A DNA stretch of 64,000 nucleotides from Acinetobacter silvestris (GCF_002135235.1 NZ_NEGB01000007.1:104366-168365), one strand, 5' to 3'. Positions 17,589 through 27,554 are shown, counted from the first letter of the stretch. Notes: generated from the letters alone by a model not told the origin. Numbers and translations are program-made.

Positions 17589-17687
17589 ATGGCCAACTTT
17601 AAGAATACACAAAATCATGAACTCAAAATTAAAAAGTGGATTAGCCAAAATTGTTTTAGAGCTTTGCAAAACACGTTTAAAATTTAA
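17589..17687 (+). pseudogene. tnsA 5' remnant of the older Tn7-like element
   Basis: A 32-codon ORF beginning MANFKNTQNH and reaching KIKKWISQ, which resembles the basic start of TnsA (QQKWIKDGRG in the newer copy). It then runs into unrelated sequence and a stop. Position, the preceding hairpin and the TnsB-type sites support a tnsA start cut off by deletion. Sequence similarity alone is weak. Confidence 0.55.
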
Positions 17688-17896
17688 AATCGCCTACTAT
17701 CAGTGTCATTCCGATATTTACAAATAAGATCCTACACAATACAACCGTTCTTTAAATGAATTGGCTAAAGCGTAATATAATAAACGTGTACCTATCCTAA
17801 GTTCATTTTTGTTATTCGAACCTTAATCATACCCATCATGTTAAGAAAAGCTGTTGAACCTATGATCAACTTGTTACAACGACCTATTTTCTAGTA
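17688..17896. other. Spacer between Tn7-like remnants and pncA
   Basis: About 210 bp with no gene-like ORF. No left end of the older element is recognisable here, so that element's remaining part was probably deleted together with the original flank. Confidence 0.4.
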
Positions 17897-18551
17897 TCAG
17901 GCTTGTAGAATCTCTTTACTTACAACTCGCTTTACCCCACTGGCGAGCATTTCTTGCCATGCATGCTGTAAAGAACCATTTAAATCAATTCCTTTGGTAG
18001 CATCAGCAATCACATAAGTCTTAAAACCCAATTGACTCGCATCAATCGCAGTCCAAGCTACACAAAAATCTGTAGCAATACCGGTAACATATACTGTATC
18101 AATGCCACGCTCTTTTAAATAAGCCGCAAGTCCAGTCATGGTTTTTTGATCAGCTTCTTTAAAAGCTGAATAACTATCAATATGGTTTTTATATACAGTA
18201 GGTCGAATGAAAGCCTTTACGAATAATGAGTTGGGCTGTAGGAATATTTAGATCAGGATGTAATTCAGCATCAAGTGTGCCCTGCACACAATGGGCTGGC
18301 CACAGTACTTGTGTTCCATATTCCAATTCAAGCGTTTCAAAAGGCTGTTTGCCGACATGATTTTCTGCAAAAGAAATATGATTTTGAGGATGCCAATCTT
18401 GGGTAATCACAACATTTGCAAAGTGCTGCGCCAGTTGATTAATACGCGGAATAATCTGGTCGGCATGTGCAACCGCCAAATTACCACCAGGCGTGAAGCC
18501 ATTTTGTACATCAACCACAATTAACACACTACGTTCAGATTGGAACATCAT
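17897..18551 (-). pseudogene. pncA: Nicotinamidase, frameshifted
   Basis: Converts nicotinamide to nicotinate in NAD salvage. The first part (from 18551) holds the catalytic Asp in VVDVQNGF and the Lys in IIRKGFH; it then runs to a stop just after STYCI. The second part, in another frame, continues KNHIDSYSAF and then VTGIATDFCVAW with the nucleophile Cys. Removing 16 bases at about 18191-18206 would restore a family-like joint (KGFHKNHIDSYSAF). The break separates the catalytic Cys from Asp and Lys, so the gene should be dead. A sequencing error cannot be excluded. Confidence 0.85.
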
Positions 18552-19022
18552 CCTGACTCCTTATTCTCTCAAACTGATTTAAAATAAATAATTGATATCT
18601 TAATTAGAGAAGTAAAAATCATAAATGATTCTTGTACAAATATAAAATGTGAAAAAACCTACTTAAAATTGACACTATTTTTCAATATAAGCAAATTTTT
18701 ATATACATTGGTGTGTTGTGCTTCAATTAAAAATAGATTTAAAAATCAATAAACTACTTATTTTCAAAAAACAAAATCAACATATTGATGCCTGTTTAAC
18801 TCGATTCTTAGTAAACCTCACTGAGTATTTGTTTATTTTTATAAAGTTTTTCTCTGCTTTGACTAAAGCATATTGTTCTCACTCGCTGAATCAGTCATAA
18901 TTTGCATAAGCATTACTCAATCACTCAAATAAGTGATTGATGCTCAAATCAAAATACTGCAACCATCCACACATTCGTTTTATTACATTCAAGTGGATGG
19001 AAAAATAGGATATTTTTTCAAA
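18552..19022. other. Intergenic region upstream of dapA
   Basis: 470 bp of AT-rich sequence between the divergent pncA remnant and dapA. It holds the inverted repeat at 18917-18940 and a TTGACA-like hexamer near 18669. No convincing gene is present. Confidence 0.5.
18910..18943. promoter_or_regulatory. Inverted repeat upstream of dapA
   Basis: TCAATCACT (18917-18925) and AGTGATTGA (18932-18940) are a perfect 9-bp inverted repeat around six bases. Outer GCAT/ATGC bases extend it. No T run follows, so it is not an ordinary terminator. It lies about 80 bp before the dapA start and could be an operator or a leader hairpin. Confidence 0.45.
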
Positions 19023-19919
19023 ATGACTCAGCAAGCACAGACCATTCAAGGCTCAATTGTCGCAATCGTCACCCCCATGTTTGAAGATGGCAGCGTAGAT
19101 TGGAAGGGTCTCGAGAAGCTCGTTGAGTGGCATATTGCACAAGGTACCAATAGTATTGTTGCTGTCGGTACTACGGGCGAAGCATCTACGTTGAGCATGA
19201 CAGAGCACACGCAAGTCATTAAAGAAATTATTCGTGTCGCAAATAAACGGATTCCTATTATTGCTGGTACGGGTGCAAATTCGACACACGAAGCGATTGA
19301 GCTGACGAAAGAAGCCAAAGAACTTGGTGCAGATGCTGCACTTTTAGTGACACCATATTATAACAAACCGACTCAAGAAGGCTTATATCAACACTACAAA
19401 GCTGTTGCAGAAGCCGTTGATTTACCTATTATTCTTTATAATGTACCTGGCCGTACTGGCGTAGACATGTTAAATGAAACCGTAATTCGTTTAGCTGACA
19501 TTCCACAAATTGTTGCGATTAAAGATGCAACAGGCGATGTGCCACGTGGTAAAGAACTGCTTGAAGGTCTGCAAGGCAAAAACATGATCGTGTATTCAGG
19601 TGATGATGCAACGGCTTGGGAACTCATCGGTTTAGGTGCTCGTGGTAATATTTCGGTCACTGCCAATGTTGCACCGAAGATTATGAGTGAAATTTGTGCC
19701 GCAGCGCTTGCTGGAAATCTACAACTCGCTGAAGAACTAAATGATAAAGTTGCAAATTTAAACAATATTCTATTTTGTGAATCGAACCCAATTCCTGTGA
19801 AATGGGCACTTCACGAAATGGAATTAATTGGTACGGGTATTCGCCTACCATTAACTCCGCTTGCAGAACAATATCGCACTCCACTGCGTGAAGAACTTAA
19901 AGCAGCGAGTGTCCTTTAA
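19023..19919 (+). CDS. dapA: 4-hydroxy-tetrahydrodipicolinate synthase
   Basis: Condenses pyruvate with aspartate semialdehyde in lysine/diaminopimelate synthesis. 298 residues from ATG 19023 (MTQQAQTIQGSIVAIVTPMF); the frame extends further upstream but the family starts here. GTTGEASTL, YYNKPTQEGLYQHY with the active-site Tyr, YNVPGRTGVD and AIKDATGD with the Schiff-base Lys are all present. First gene of dapA-bamC-purC, the same order as in E. coli. Confidence 0.96.
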   Translation: MTQQAQTIQGSIVAIVTPMFEDGSVDWKGLEKLVEWHIAQGTNSIVAVGTTGEASTLSMTEHTQVIKEIIRVANKRIPIIAGTGANSTHEAIELTKEAKELGADAALLVTPYYNKPTQEGLYQHYKAVAEAVDLPIILYNVPGRTGVDMLNETVIRLADIPQIVAIKDATGDVPRGKELLEGLQGKNMIVYSGDDATAWELIGLGARGNISVTANVAPKIMSEICAAALAGNLQLAEELNDKVANLNNILFCESNPIPVKWALHEMELIGTGIRLPLTPLAEQYRTPLREELKAASVL

Positions 19920-19931
19920 TAAGAGCTTAGT

Positions 19932-20540
19932 ATGATGCAATTACGTTTTGGTTTAACTCTTGTCCTTTCTAGTTTAAGTCTGGCAGGTTGTAGTACATTT
20001 GGAATCAGCAATGGTTCTTTAGATTATAAAAACACAACCACTTTAGAGCCGCTTAAATACCCTGAGGGTTCAATGGTTAGACCAGCAACGCCATTGTATC
20101 CTGCACCTGTCGTTGATCCACTTGCGGTTGAACATGCACCAAAATTTGAAAACAAGCGTGCCAACCGTTTTGAGTTACCACGTCCTGATATGGCGAAAAT
20201 CACAGCAAATAGTTCAAATTTAGCCTCAAATACCACTGTCGGACGTCCACAACTGATAACTGATGGAAATGCAAATCCGTTGCTTAAAATTGATGGAAAT
20301 TCTGCTACAATTTGGCAATATACACTGGCCACACTCAGCAGTCTTAATCATACCCTTATCGGTCAAAGCAAAAATGCTTATGAAGCTACTGTGAAGATCG
20401 ATAATAAAACCTATGTCTTAAGACTCACCTCTGTAGGTGCAAGTAATAATCTTGCTGTGTTTAATGCCGATAATAGTTTTGCAGATAAAGAAAAAGCTGC
20501 AGAATTGTTAACCCAGATTTACCAAAACTGGCCAGCCTAG
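19932..20540 (+). CDS. bamC: BamC/NlpB-like outer-membrane lipoprotein
   Basis: 202 residues with a lipoprotein signal peptide ending in the lipobox LAGC at about residues 17-20. The early mature region ([30 protein letters not shown]) resembles the unstructured N-terminal segment of BamC. It is much shorter than E. coli BamC (344) and seems to keep only one C-terminal domain. Its place between dapA and purC is the main support. Inferred role: accessory part of the beta-barrel assembly machine. Confidence 0.65.
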   Translation: MMQLRFGLTLVLSSLSLAGCSTFGISNGSLDYKNTTTLEPLKYPEGSMVRPATPLYPAPVVDPLAVEHAPKFENKRANRFELPRPDMAKITANSSNLASNTTVGRPQLITDGNANPLLKIDGNSATIWQYTLATLSSLNHTLIGQSKNAYEATVKIDNKTYVLRLTSVGASNNLAVFNADNSFADKEKAAELLTQIYQNWPA

Positions 20541-20577
20541 TCGTTCTAGGCAATTTTTTTTTGAAAAAGGTTCCCCC

Positions 20578-21297
20578 ATGTTAAAACAAACCTTGCTCTA
20601 TACTGGTAAAGCTAAATCTGTCTATGAAACGGATAACGCTGATCATCTAATTTTAGTTTTCCGTGATGATGCTTCTGCATTCAATGGCGAAAAAATAGAG
20701 CAACTAGATCGTAAAGGTAAGGTGAATAACCGTTTTAATGCCTTTATCATGGAAAAATTGGCTGCGGCTGGTATCGAAACTCATTTCGAAAAACTTCTTT
20801 CTCCGACTGAAGTTTTAGTGAAAAAATTAGACATGATCCCTGTAGAATGCGTGATGCGTAACTATGCAGCAGGTTCATTATGTCGTCGTTTAGGTGTAGA
20901 AGAAGGTTTAGAACTTACACCTCCTACATTTGAATTATTCTTTAAAGACGACGCTTTGGGCGATCCAATGGTGAACGAATCTCAAGCGATTGCTTTAGGT
21001 TGGGCAACTGCGGAACAATTGGCAGACATGAAAGAACTCACTCAAAAAGTGAATGTGGTTCTTAAAGACCTGTTCGAACAAGGTGGCATGCTTTTAGTTG
21101 ACTTTAAACTTGAATTTGGTGTGTTCCATGATCGTATCGTTCTGGGGGATGAATTCTCTCCAGATGGTTGCCGCTTATGGGATAAAGACACCAAGAAAAA
21201 ACTCGACAAAGACCGTTTCCGTCAAGGTTTAGGTGGCGTTGTTGAAGCTTATGAAGAAGTTGCTAAGCGTATTGGTGTAGATCTTTCAGATATCTAA
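20578..21297 (+). CDS. purC: SAICAR synthetase
   Basis: Joins aspartate to CAIR in purine synthesis. 239 residues. [44 protein letters not shown] and [12 protein letters not shown] are the ATP- and substrate-binding blocks of PurC. Third gene of the dapA cluster, followed by a strong terminator. Confidence 0.96.
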   Translation: MLKQTLLYTGKAKSVYETDNADHLILVFRDDASAFNGEKIEQLDRKGKVNNRFNAFIMEKLAAAGIETHFEKLLSPTEVLVKKLDMIPVECVMRNYAAGSLCRRLGVEEGLELTPPTFELFFKDDALGDPMVNESQAIALGWATAEQLADMKELTQKVNVVLKDLFEQGGMLLVDFKLEFGVFHDRIVLGDEFSPDGCRLWDKDTKKKLDKDRFRQGLGGVVEAYEEVAKRIGVDLSDI

Positions 21298-21314
21298 TCA
21301 GATTCTGTTAGTGC

Positions 21315-21343
21315 AAAACCGAGTCGAATGACTCGGTTTTTTA
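21315..21343 (+). terminator. purC terminator
   Basis: ACCGAGT (21318-21324) pairs with ACTCGGT (21331-21337), followed by a T run. Confidence 0.85.
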
Positions 21344-21447
21344 TTGCCTTGTACTCATCAACTCATAGGTTAGTTGAAAATCCCTGTACAATCTTCAATC
21401 CTCGTTCAAGCGCAAAGATAGGATGTTGAATATTTCAAGGATCTGAA

Positions 21448-23799
21448 TTATTTAATCGTCACCTTCACTGGCTTAGAAAAGATATGATAAAAATATTGTT
21501 GATCCATCTGATACTTATAACCAGCTAAAACATAAGCCGTACCTTTCTGGGTAAAACTCAAACTTTCCGCTTTCAGTTCATGCTGAGGTGATCCAGCAAG
21601 GACTATAAATTGCTGAGCTTGCCCTTCCAACGCCATTCCATCTTGCTGTTTCAGTCGCACAGCCATGTGTACAGGCTGGCCCACTTTAATTTTCAGCTCA
21701 GTTGGAGCCTGAATATCAACAATATTTTTTGAATACAATTGCACAAAGTTGGTAGTCACGCCATTTAAACCAGCCACATACAGTTGCTTAAACGTCGTCT
21801 CATTCAAATTCCAAGGCCAATATGTCACCCCACGATGCTGAGTTTCAGCAAATAATTTTGTCAGGTCATTTCGATACGGAGGATGATAAGAAGACGTATA
21901 TTTCTGAGCCTCTGCTAAAATTTGTCGACTACTAATTAAAACCTGATTTGAACTGGGCATAGTCTGAATTAATACCCCTGTTGAAACCATTGGTATATAT
22001 TTTTTAACTAGCTGAATTTGCTCTCGGTTAAACGAGGTGATGACCACCTGATTCTCAACGCCATATTTTTCTATTTCAGCTTTTAAAGCAGGCACTAATT
22101 TTGGATTGGTACTTTTCAATTCAATCATGAGTACAAAATTTGGGGTGTTTTTAAAGGTCGAAAAATACTCCGCCAATGTCGGTACATGATAATTTTTATT
22201 TTTAGTTCTCAGCTGCTGTACCTCAGCCAAAGTCATCTCTTCTATTTTACCTGTGCCTTTGGTGGTGCGATTGACGGTTTCATCATGCATCACTACCACA
22301 TGATTATCCTTAGTGATATAAATATCATTCTCGACAATATCAGCCCCTAAAGCAACAGCATGCTTGGCACTTTCAATCGTATTTTCATCTTCTAAACTTG
22401 GCACACCACGATGCCCAATAATAAATGGCTTTCTCAACAAAGTATTTTGCGGAAACTGTTTGAGCAAAGCATCAAAGGCTGCACTATCACTGGTTATGAT
22501 GCCATTGACACCTGAAGCTAAAATCGAAGCAACCTCGGGTGCAGTTGTCGCTGATGAGTCCACCCAAACGGTCATCAATAAACGTTGCAAGAAGCTTACA
22601 TTTTTCACATCAATCAATGCTTTTGGCAACACTACAATCTTAGCAAATGCTTGGTTGGTCATTTGCGTGATTGTATTTAAATCTTTGCGACTACTGCTGA
22701 AATTTTTTGCCTTGCTTAAATCCAATGCCGTCCGTGTCATGGGGATGTATTGATGTGCAAATTGTAGTAGCTCCGTTTCACTCGACAATAGTGTAAGGTC
22801 ACTCAGGTCTTGCGATTTAGCCAACTGTTTTAGTGCAAGTATCGTCTGCTGATCTTGAATACTCAGTACCGCAATATTTTTGCGTTGTGTATTATTTAAA
22901 TAATGTTGTAAGGTAAAAATGGGATTTCCTGATACATCCAATAAATTTAATTTGGCATCTAAGCGATAATAAACTTGATTGGCTTGCACAGCATTCACAT
23001 TCAAATCAGCTGACATTTTTTGAATCAAGGTCGCTGCCGCAGAGACTTGTGTTGCCGATTCTTGCACGGCGGTGACTTTATTATTTAAATTCGGTAAAGC
23101 AGTGTTCTGTTCTGAAACTTGAATGCTTTTTACTTTCATCACTAATCCCGCTGCTGACAATCCGATCTCACCATTTAATTGTGACTGATCTAATTCGACA
23201 TTCTGCAACAAGACATTATTCAAGTATTGTTGTACACGATTGCCATGTACAAGGATGGTTGCTTTATAAAGCTGATTGGCTTTTATATTTTCTGAAAATT
23301 CTTTAGTTTCAATAACATTCCATTGTCCATTAATTTTACGATTACCAAACTCCGTCCCATTCTTTGCTGCAGTATCAGCACGCAGCGTCAATTGATAATA
23401 TTTTTTAGGAATAAAACCTTGAGCTGCGACAACATCATAAATCACACTACCCCAACGACTAGGGTTCACCGCTTGGTCTAAAGTAAATTCGACATCAATA
23501 CGATAATTTTGTAGGTTTGCTAATTCTGTCGGTAATAAAATTGAGGTTGTCTGCGTGGCACTTTTGCGAGCATCAATATGCAAGAAACCATCTCGAATAA
23601 AGATATTGCCTGCATTATTGCCCGGAACTCGCCATCCCTGAGGAATTATTTTTTGCTGTTCAAAATTGACTTGCGCATAAGTTTTGCCAAGTGCTGAGGT
23701 GGCTGAAATATTGGCACTTTTTATATTTGTTGTACTTTCGGCATAACTTTCAACAGAAAAACTGGATAATAGAATTATTGTTAAGAATGATAATTTCAT
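21448..23799 (-). CDS. Exported glycerophosphodiester phosphodiesterase family protein
   Basis: 783 residues from ATG 23799, where MKLSFLTIILLSSFSVESYA forms a signal peptide; the frame is open for 32 more codons upstream, but these do not look coding. The C-terminal GDPD domain starts near residue 455: IIGHRG, then DENTIESAKHAVALGAD, ENDIYITKDNH and VVMHDETVNRTT, with the expected His, Glu and Asp metal and catalytic residues. The N-terminal 230 residues look like a jelly-roll (LamG/DUF1080-like) domain, then a linker with many Gln/Asn. Substrate unknown; probably periplasmic phosphodiester or lipid headgroup breakdown. Confidence 0.8.
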   Translation of the reverse strand: MKLSFLTIILLSSFSVESYAESTTNIKSANISATSALGKTYAQVNFEQQKIIPQGWRVPGNNAGNIFIRDGFLHIDARKSATQTTSILLPTELANLQNYRIDVEFTLDQAVNPSRWGSVIYDVVAAQGFIPKKYYQLTLRADTAAKNGTEFGNRKINGQWNVIETKEFSENIKANQLYKATILVHGNRVQQYLNNVLLQNVELDQSQLNGEIGLSAAGLVMKVKSIQVSEQNTALPNLNNKVTAVQESATQVSAAATLIQKMSADLNVNAVQANQVYYRLDAKLNLLDVSGNPIFTLQHYLNNTQRKNIAVLSIQDQQTILALKQLAKSQDLSDLTLLSSETELLQFAHQYIPMTRTALDLSKAKNFSSSRKDLNTITQMTNQAFAKIVVLPKALIDVKNVSFLQRLLMTVWVDSSATTAPEVASILASGVNGIITSDSAAFDALLKQFPQNTLLRKPFIIGHRGVPSLEDENTIESAKHAVALGADIVENDIYITKDNHVVVMHDETVNRTTKGTGKIEEMTLAEVQQLRTKNKNYHVPTLAEYFSTFKNTPNFVLMIELKSTNPKLVPALKAEIEKYGVENQVVITSFNREQIQLVKKYIPMVSTGVLIQTMPSSNQVLISSRQILAEAQKYTSSYHPPYRNDLTKLFAETQHRGVTYWPWNLNETTFKQLYVAGLNGVTTNFVQLYSKNIVDIQAPTELKIKVGQPVHMAVRLKQQDGMALEGQAQQFIVLAGSPQHELKAESLSFTQKGTAYVLAGYKYQMDQQYFYHIFSKPVKVTIK

Positions 23800-23937
23800 A
23801 GATGCTTTCTTAAAAACTGAAATGGTTATTTCAGTTTTTAAGCCTAACTCGATAAGGTTTAGACACATTCTAAACTTTTCTATAATGAACAACATCCATT
23901 TAAAACATATTCAACTCGGTCATCTTGAAAGATCCAT

Positions 23938-25212
23938 TTATTCTGACTGCTGATTATCTTGCCATCGGCGTTGTTGTAAGCGTTCACCTTCAACTTCACG
24001 TTTATTCCGTGCAGATTCATACAATCTTGTACCCTTTAATTCCGGTGGCAGATATTCTTGTCGTACAAAATGCTCAGGATAATGATGCGGATATAGATAA
24101 TCAACACCATAGCCCTGCTCTTTCATCAGCTTGGTTGGCGCATTGCGAAGATGCAGTGGCACGGGTAAATTCGCTGTCTTTTCAGCAAGCTCTAACGCCT
24201 TATTAATCGCCAAATAAGTACTATTACTTTTCGCGCTAGTCGCCAAATATACTGCACATTGTCCTAGAATAATGCGGCATTCCGGCATACCAACTGCTTG
24301 TACAGAACGGAAACACTCTCCTGCAAGCAATAAAGCATTCGGGTTGGAATTACCAATATCTTCAGATGCAGCAATCAACATACGCCGTGCAATAAAAACG
24401 GGATCTTCTCCACCTTTGAGCATTCGCGCCATCCAGTACAAAGTCGCATCTGGGTCACTTCCTCGAATCGACTTAATAAATGCGGAGACAAGGTCGTAAT
24501 GTTGTTCGCCAGATTTGTCATAACGTGCAATATTTTGCTGTGCCACTTTCACGACCGTGGCATTGGTGACAATATTTTCAACATCAGCTTCAAAAGTACT
24601 GGCAATTAAATCAATTAAATTAAGTGCTTTACGTGCATCACCTGCCGCGAACTGTAGCAAAGCATCATATTCTTCAATATGCAAATAACGGTCTTTTAAA
24701 AACTGATCTTGCTGGAGCGCGCGATTGATTAAATCTTGAATAGCTTCATTGCTTAAAGCATTTAAGCTATAGACCTGACAACGGGACAGCAAAGCATTAT
24801 TGACTTCAAATGAAGGATTTTCAGTGGTTGCACCAATTAAAGTAATTTTTCCCTTTTCAACAGCATTCAATAAGGCATCTTGCTGAGACTTATTAAAACG
24901 ATGAATTTCATCAATAAAAACCACTGGGATCAGTAAATCACCACTATCGGCAATAATTTCACGCAGTTCTTTAACACCAGTATTTAAAGCAGAAAGACTC
25001 ACAAATGGTCGATCAACGGCTTGAGCCAACAGCAAAGCAATGGTGGTTTTACCAACGCCAGGAGGACCCCAAAAAATAATGGAAGGCAAATGCCCTTGAT
25101 CAATCATTTGCCGCAATGGCGCATTTGATCCGAGTAAATGATCTTGCCCGATAATTTCAGACAAATCACGCGGGCGAAGACGTTCAGGAAGTGGGATATG
25201 GGTGTCTGACAT
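23938..25212 (-). CDS. rarA: Replication-associated recombination protein A (clamp-loader-like AAA+ ATPase)
   Basis: 424 residues. MSDTHIPLPERLRPRDLSEIIGQDHL is followed by Walker A GPPGVGKT (49-56), Walker B FIDEIHRF (99-106) and GATTENPSFEVN with sensor 1. The C-terminal region has SAFIKSIRGSDPDATLYWMARML and YPHHYPEHFVRQEYLP, both typical. It acts at stalled replication forks. Monocistronic or nearly so. Confidence 0.95.
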   Translation of the reverse strand: MSDTHIPLPERLRPRDLSEIIGQDHLLGSNAPLRQMIDQGHLPSIIFWGPPGVGKTTIALLLAQAVDRPFVSLSALNTGVKELREIIADSGDLLIPVVFIDEIHRFNKSQQDALLNAVEKGKITLIGATTENPSFEVNNALLSRCQVYSLNALSNEAIQDLINRALQQDQFLKDRYLHIEEYDALLQFAAGDARKALNLIDLIASTFEADVENIVTNATVVKVAQQNIARYDKSGEQHYDLVSAFIKSIRGSDPDATLYWMARMLKGGEDPVFIARRMLIAASEDIGNSNPNALLLAGECFRSVQAVGMPECRIILGQCAVYLATSAKSNSTYLAINKALELAEKTANLPVPLHLRNAPTKLMKEQGYGVDYLYPHHYPEHFVRQEYLPPELKGTRLYESARNKREVEGERLQQRRWQDNQQSE

Positions 25213-25405
25213 ATTCTTTTTAAATCATTAATTTCTATCCATAGTCTACTATGGAATACAATCAAGCAAGAATTTTTAGCAGCGGATTCTGCAACTTTAA
25301 ATTGGCCAATCAATTTTGTTTCTTTGAAAAATGTCCACGCGTTGCTAATGCTCAGCTCCGCTATGCTCAACATCTATTCTAGATAATGACGGACTGATCT
25401 TGGGT

Positions 25406-25858
25406 TTATCTGACCCAACGCACCACATAATCTTCAATATCATCTTCGTTGATATCGACTTCAGAAATACAGCGCCCTGCGGCAGATTTCTTGGCTTTCA
25501 TAACGCTATCTCGTGAGCCAGTATTGAGATAATGCCACGAAGGTAATTTTTTTCCTTCATTTAAGCGTCTATAAGCACAACTAGGTGGTAACCAATGAAT
25601 CGTTTGCAATTTTTTTTGGGTAAGTTGAATACAATCAGGAACCTGTGTTGCACGATTTGGATAATCTGTACAAGCTGCTGTTTTACAATCGAGTAATTTA
25701 CAAGAGACCATGGTATAAGCAACTTCTTGCGTATCTTCATCTTCGAGTTTCACTAGACAACATAAGCCACAACCATCACACAACGCCTCCCACTCAGCCT
25801 GATTCAACTGATCCAGTGGATATTTTTTCCAAAATTGTGGGCGTAATTCAATACTCAT
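25406..25858 (-). CDS. YcgN family cysteine-cluster protein
   Basis: 150 residues. It has a cysteine cluster CDGCGLCCLVKLEDEDT near residues 28-44, another at CKLLDCKTAACTDYPNRATQVPDC, and the end block WLPPSCAYRRLNEGKKLPSWHYL. This matches the UPF0260/YcgN family, thought to bind zinc or iron-sulphur. Function unknown in the family. Confidence 0.85.
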   Translation of the reverse strand: MSIELRPQFWKKYPLDQLNQAEWEALCDGCGLCCLVKLEDEDTQEVAYTMVSCKLLDCKTAACTDYPNRATQVPDCIQLTQKKLQTIHWLPPSCAYRRLNEGKKLPSWHYLNTGSRDSVMKAKKSAAGRCISEVDINEDDIEDYVVRWVR

Positions 25859-26049
25859 AAAACACTAAAAATCTGAAAGCACTATTTTTTGATTATATCA
25901 GTTTTTGAACATCGGCTTGTAATCATCTAGCTTACATAAAACAGTCACTCAATAGCTGCAACGTGACATTGTTTACACACAACGATACAGCGGTTTTTAT
26001 AAGCAAATTTTATACTAAAAAAACAATTCAAAGAAAATGGAGATAACTT

Positions 26050-26208
26050 ATGTTCCGTTGGGCCATTATATTTGCAGTGGTTGCACTGTTGGCAAGCCTA
26101 TTAGGATTGAGTGGTGTCGCAGGCATGTCTAAAGATTTTGCTATTATTTTATTGGTGGTTGCTGCAATTTTTGCGGTGATTGGCTTCATTAGCAGAGGCA
26201 AAATTTAA
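26050..26208 (+). CDS. DUF1328 small membrane protein (YtjA-like)
   Basis: 52 residues: [20 protein letters not shown], then [20 protein letters not shown]. Two membrane spans with the W and GVAG motif typical of DUF1328. A GGAG ribosome-binding site lies 6-7 bases before the ATG, and a terminator follows. Function unknown. Confidence 0.85.
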   Translation: MFRWAIIFAVVALLASLLGLSGVAGMSKDFAIILLVVAAIFAVIGFISRGKI

Positions 26209-26232
26209 GCCCCTTTTTCCATTTTTAGATGC

Positions 26233-26263
26233 AAAAAAGAAGGCCTGATTCCTTCTTTTTTTA
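26233..26263 (+). terminator. Terminator after DUF1328 gene
   Basis: AAAAAAGAAGG (26233-26243) pairs with CCTTCTTTTTT (26251-26261), a 7-base loop, and the T run continues. Confidence 0.8.
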
Positions 26264-26383
26264 TACCTCCTTTTAAATATTTCCTCACATTTCTATTGTT
26301 ATTATTCGAAACAAAGTCATTTTCAATACAGCTTTTTATGATTTAATCGATCCTGTTCTTTATTGTATACAAGGATTTAATAC

Positions 26384-27121
26384 ATGATGGCTTCCATCCA
26401 AACACGAGAAATACAATATACCGCAGCAGATGGTACAACATTAATGGGCTATTTTGCCGCACCTGAACATACTGCACCTGTCGCGGGTATTATTGTTTCT
26501 CCAGAATGGTGGGGACGGAATGAATATACTGAACAACGTGCCAGAGAATTGGCAGCACATGGATATGCCGCTTTAGCAATTGATTTGTATGGCGATAAAA
26601 AAGTGACCACAGATGCTAAGCAAGCCTATGCGTGGATGATGCAAACCTTTGAGCATACGGATACCAATGTCATCCGTTCATCTGCTGGACTCGCAGCTTT
26701 GGCTGCTCAACCTGAAGTGAATCAAGATAAACTTGCGGCAATCGGCTTCTGTTATGGTGGCAAGGTTATTCTTGATTTAGCGCGCTCAGGGGCAAGTTTA
26801 AAAGCAGTCGTGACGTTTCACGCCAATTTATCAGCGCAAACGCCTGTTGAAAAAGACCATGTTCAAGCCGAAATTTTAGTCTTACATGGTGAAAAAGACA
26901 GTATGGTCTCTTTAGCAGATGTCGAAAATTTTAAAACTGAAATGAGCAATGCCAATGTGAAATATACTGTAATTGTGCTAAAAGATGCTAAACATGGATT
27001 TAGTAATCCATTGGCCGATGAAAGAGCCAAAGCCAATGGCGTAGATTTAGCTTATAACGCTAAAGCCGAAAAAGATGGCTTAAGTGCGATGTATGATTTA
27101 CTGCAACGCCAATTGGGTTAA
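26384..27121 (+). CDS. Dienelactone hydrolase family protein
   Basis: 245 residues, alpha/beta hydrolase. The catalytic triad is visible: Cys in GFCYGG, Asp in LHGEKDSMV and His in KHGFSNP. EWWGRNEYTEQRARELAAHGYAA is the usual family block. No aromatic degradation genes are adjacent, so the true substrate is unknown. Cytosolic, no signal peptide. ATG-ATG start; either Met could be used. Confidence 0.88.
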   Translation: MMASIQTREIQYTAADGTTLMGYFAAPEHTAPVAGIIVSPEWWGRNEYTEQRARELAAHGYAALAIDLYGDKKVTTDAKQAYAWMMQTFEHTDTNVIRSSAGLAALAAQPEVNQDKLAAIGFCYGGKVILDLARSGASLKAVVTFHANLSAQTPVEKDHVQAEILVLHGEKDSMVSLADVENFKTEMSNANVKYTVIVLKDAKHGFSNPLADERAKANGVDLAYNAKAEKDGLSAMYDLLQRQLG

Positions 27122-27185
27122 TCATTTACAGCACGAATTAAATTATGAATTTTTAAAGATTCAACTTTAAGATGAGGGAATTAAA

Positions 27186-27554
27186 ATGACTGAACAAAAC
27201 TGTCCTTTTTGTGAATTTGATGAATACGACATCATTGATAAAAATGAATTTGGGGTAATTTTACCTGAGCAAAATCCTTTAACGAAAGGTCATTCTGTCA
27301 TTATTCCTTTGCGTCATGTTGCTTCTTTTTTTGAGATTACAGACAAAGAACGTAAAAGTATTCTGTCTTTACTCGAATTAGCACGGAATGAGCTCAAAAT
27401 ACGCCATCAACCCGAAGGTTTTCATATTGCTTTCAATGATGGGCATGTCTTTGATGAGCAACATTCTGGCCACTTACATATTCATATTATCCCGCGCTAT
27501 AAAGACCAACCTTTGATTCTAGATCAGCGTTGGGGTGTCATCGCTCAATCCTAA
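27186..27554 (+). CDS. HIT family protein
   Basis: 122 residues of the histidine-triad nucleotide hydrolase/transferase fold. The triad is at HSGHLHIHIIPR near the C-terminus. NPLTKGHSVIIPLRH and FHIAFNDG precede it, and the N-terminal CPFCEF may bind zinc. A DGHVFDEQHSG insertion lies before the triad. Followed by a terminator. Exact substrate unknown. Confidence 0.88.
   Translation: MTEQNCPFCEFDEYDIIDKNEFGVILPEQNPLTKGHSVIIPLRHVASFFEITDKERKSILSLLELARNELKIRHQPEGFHIAFNDGHVFDEQHSGHLHIHIIPRYKDQPLILDQRWGVIAQS

Noticed and set aside
17717..17726. A second GATAT followed by TTACA after the older remnant
   Set aside because: It resembles a duplication plus terminus, but the order is wrong for an end and no TnsB-type sites precede it.
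18718..18900. 60-codon ORF upstream of dapA
   Set aside because: Rich in Leu, Phe and Lys as expected from AT-rich noncoding DNA; no ribosome-binding site, no family.
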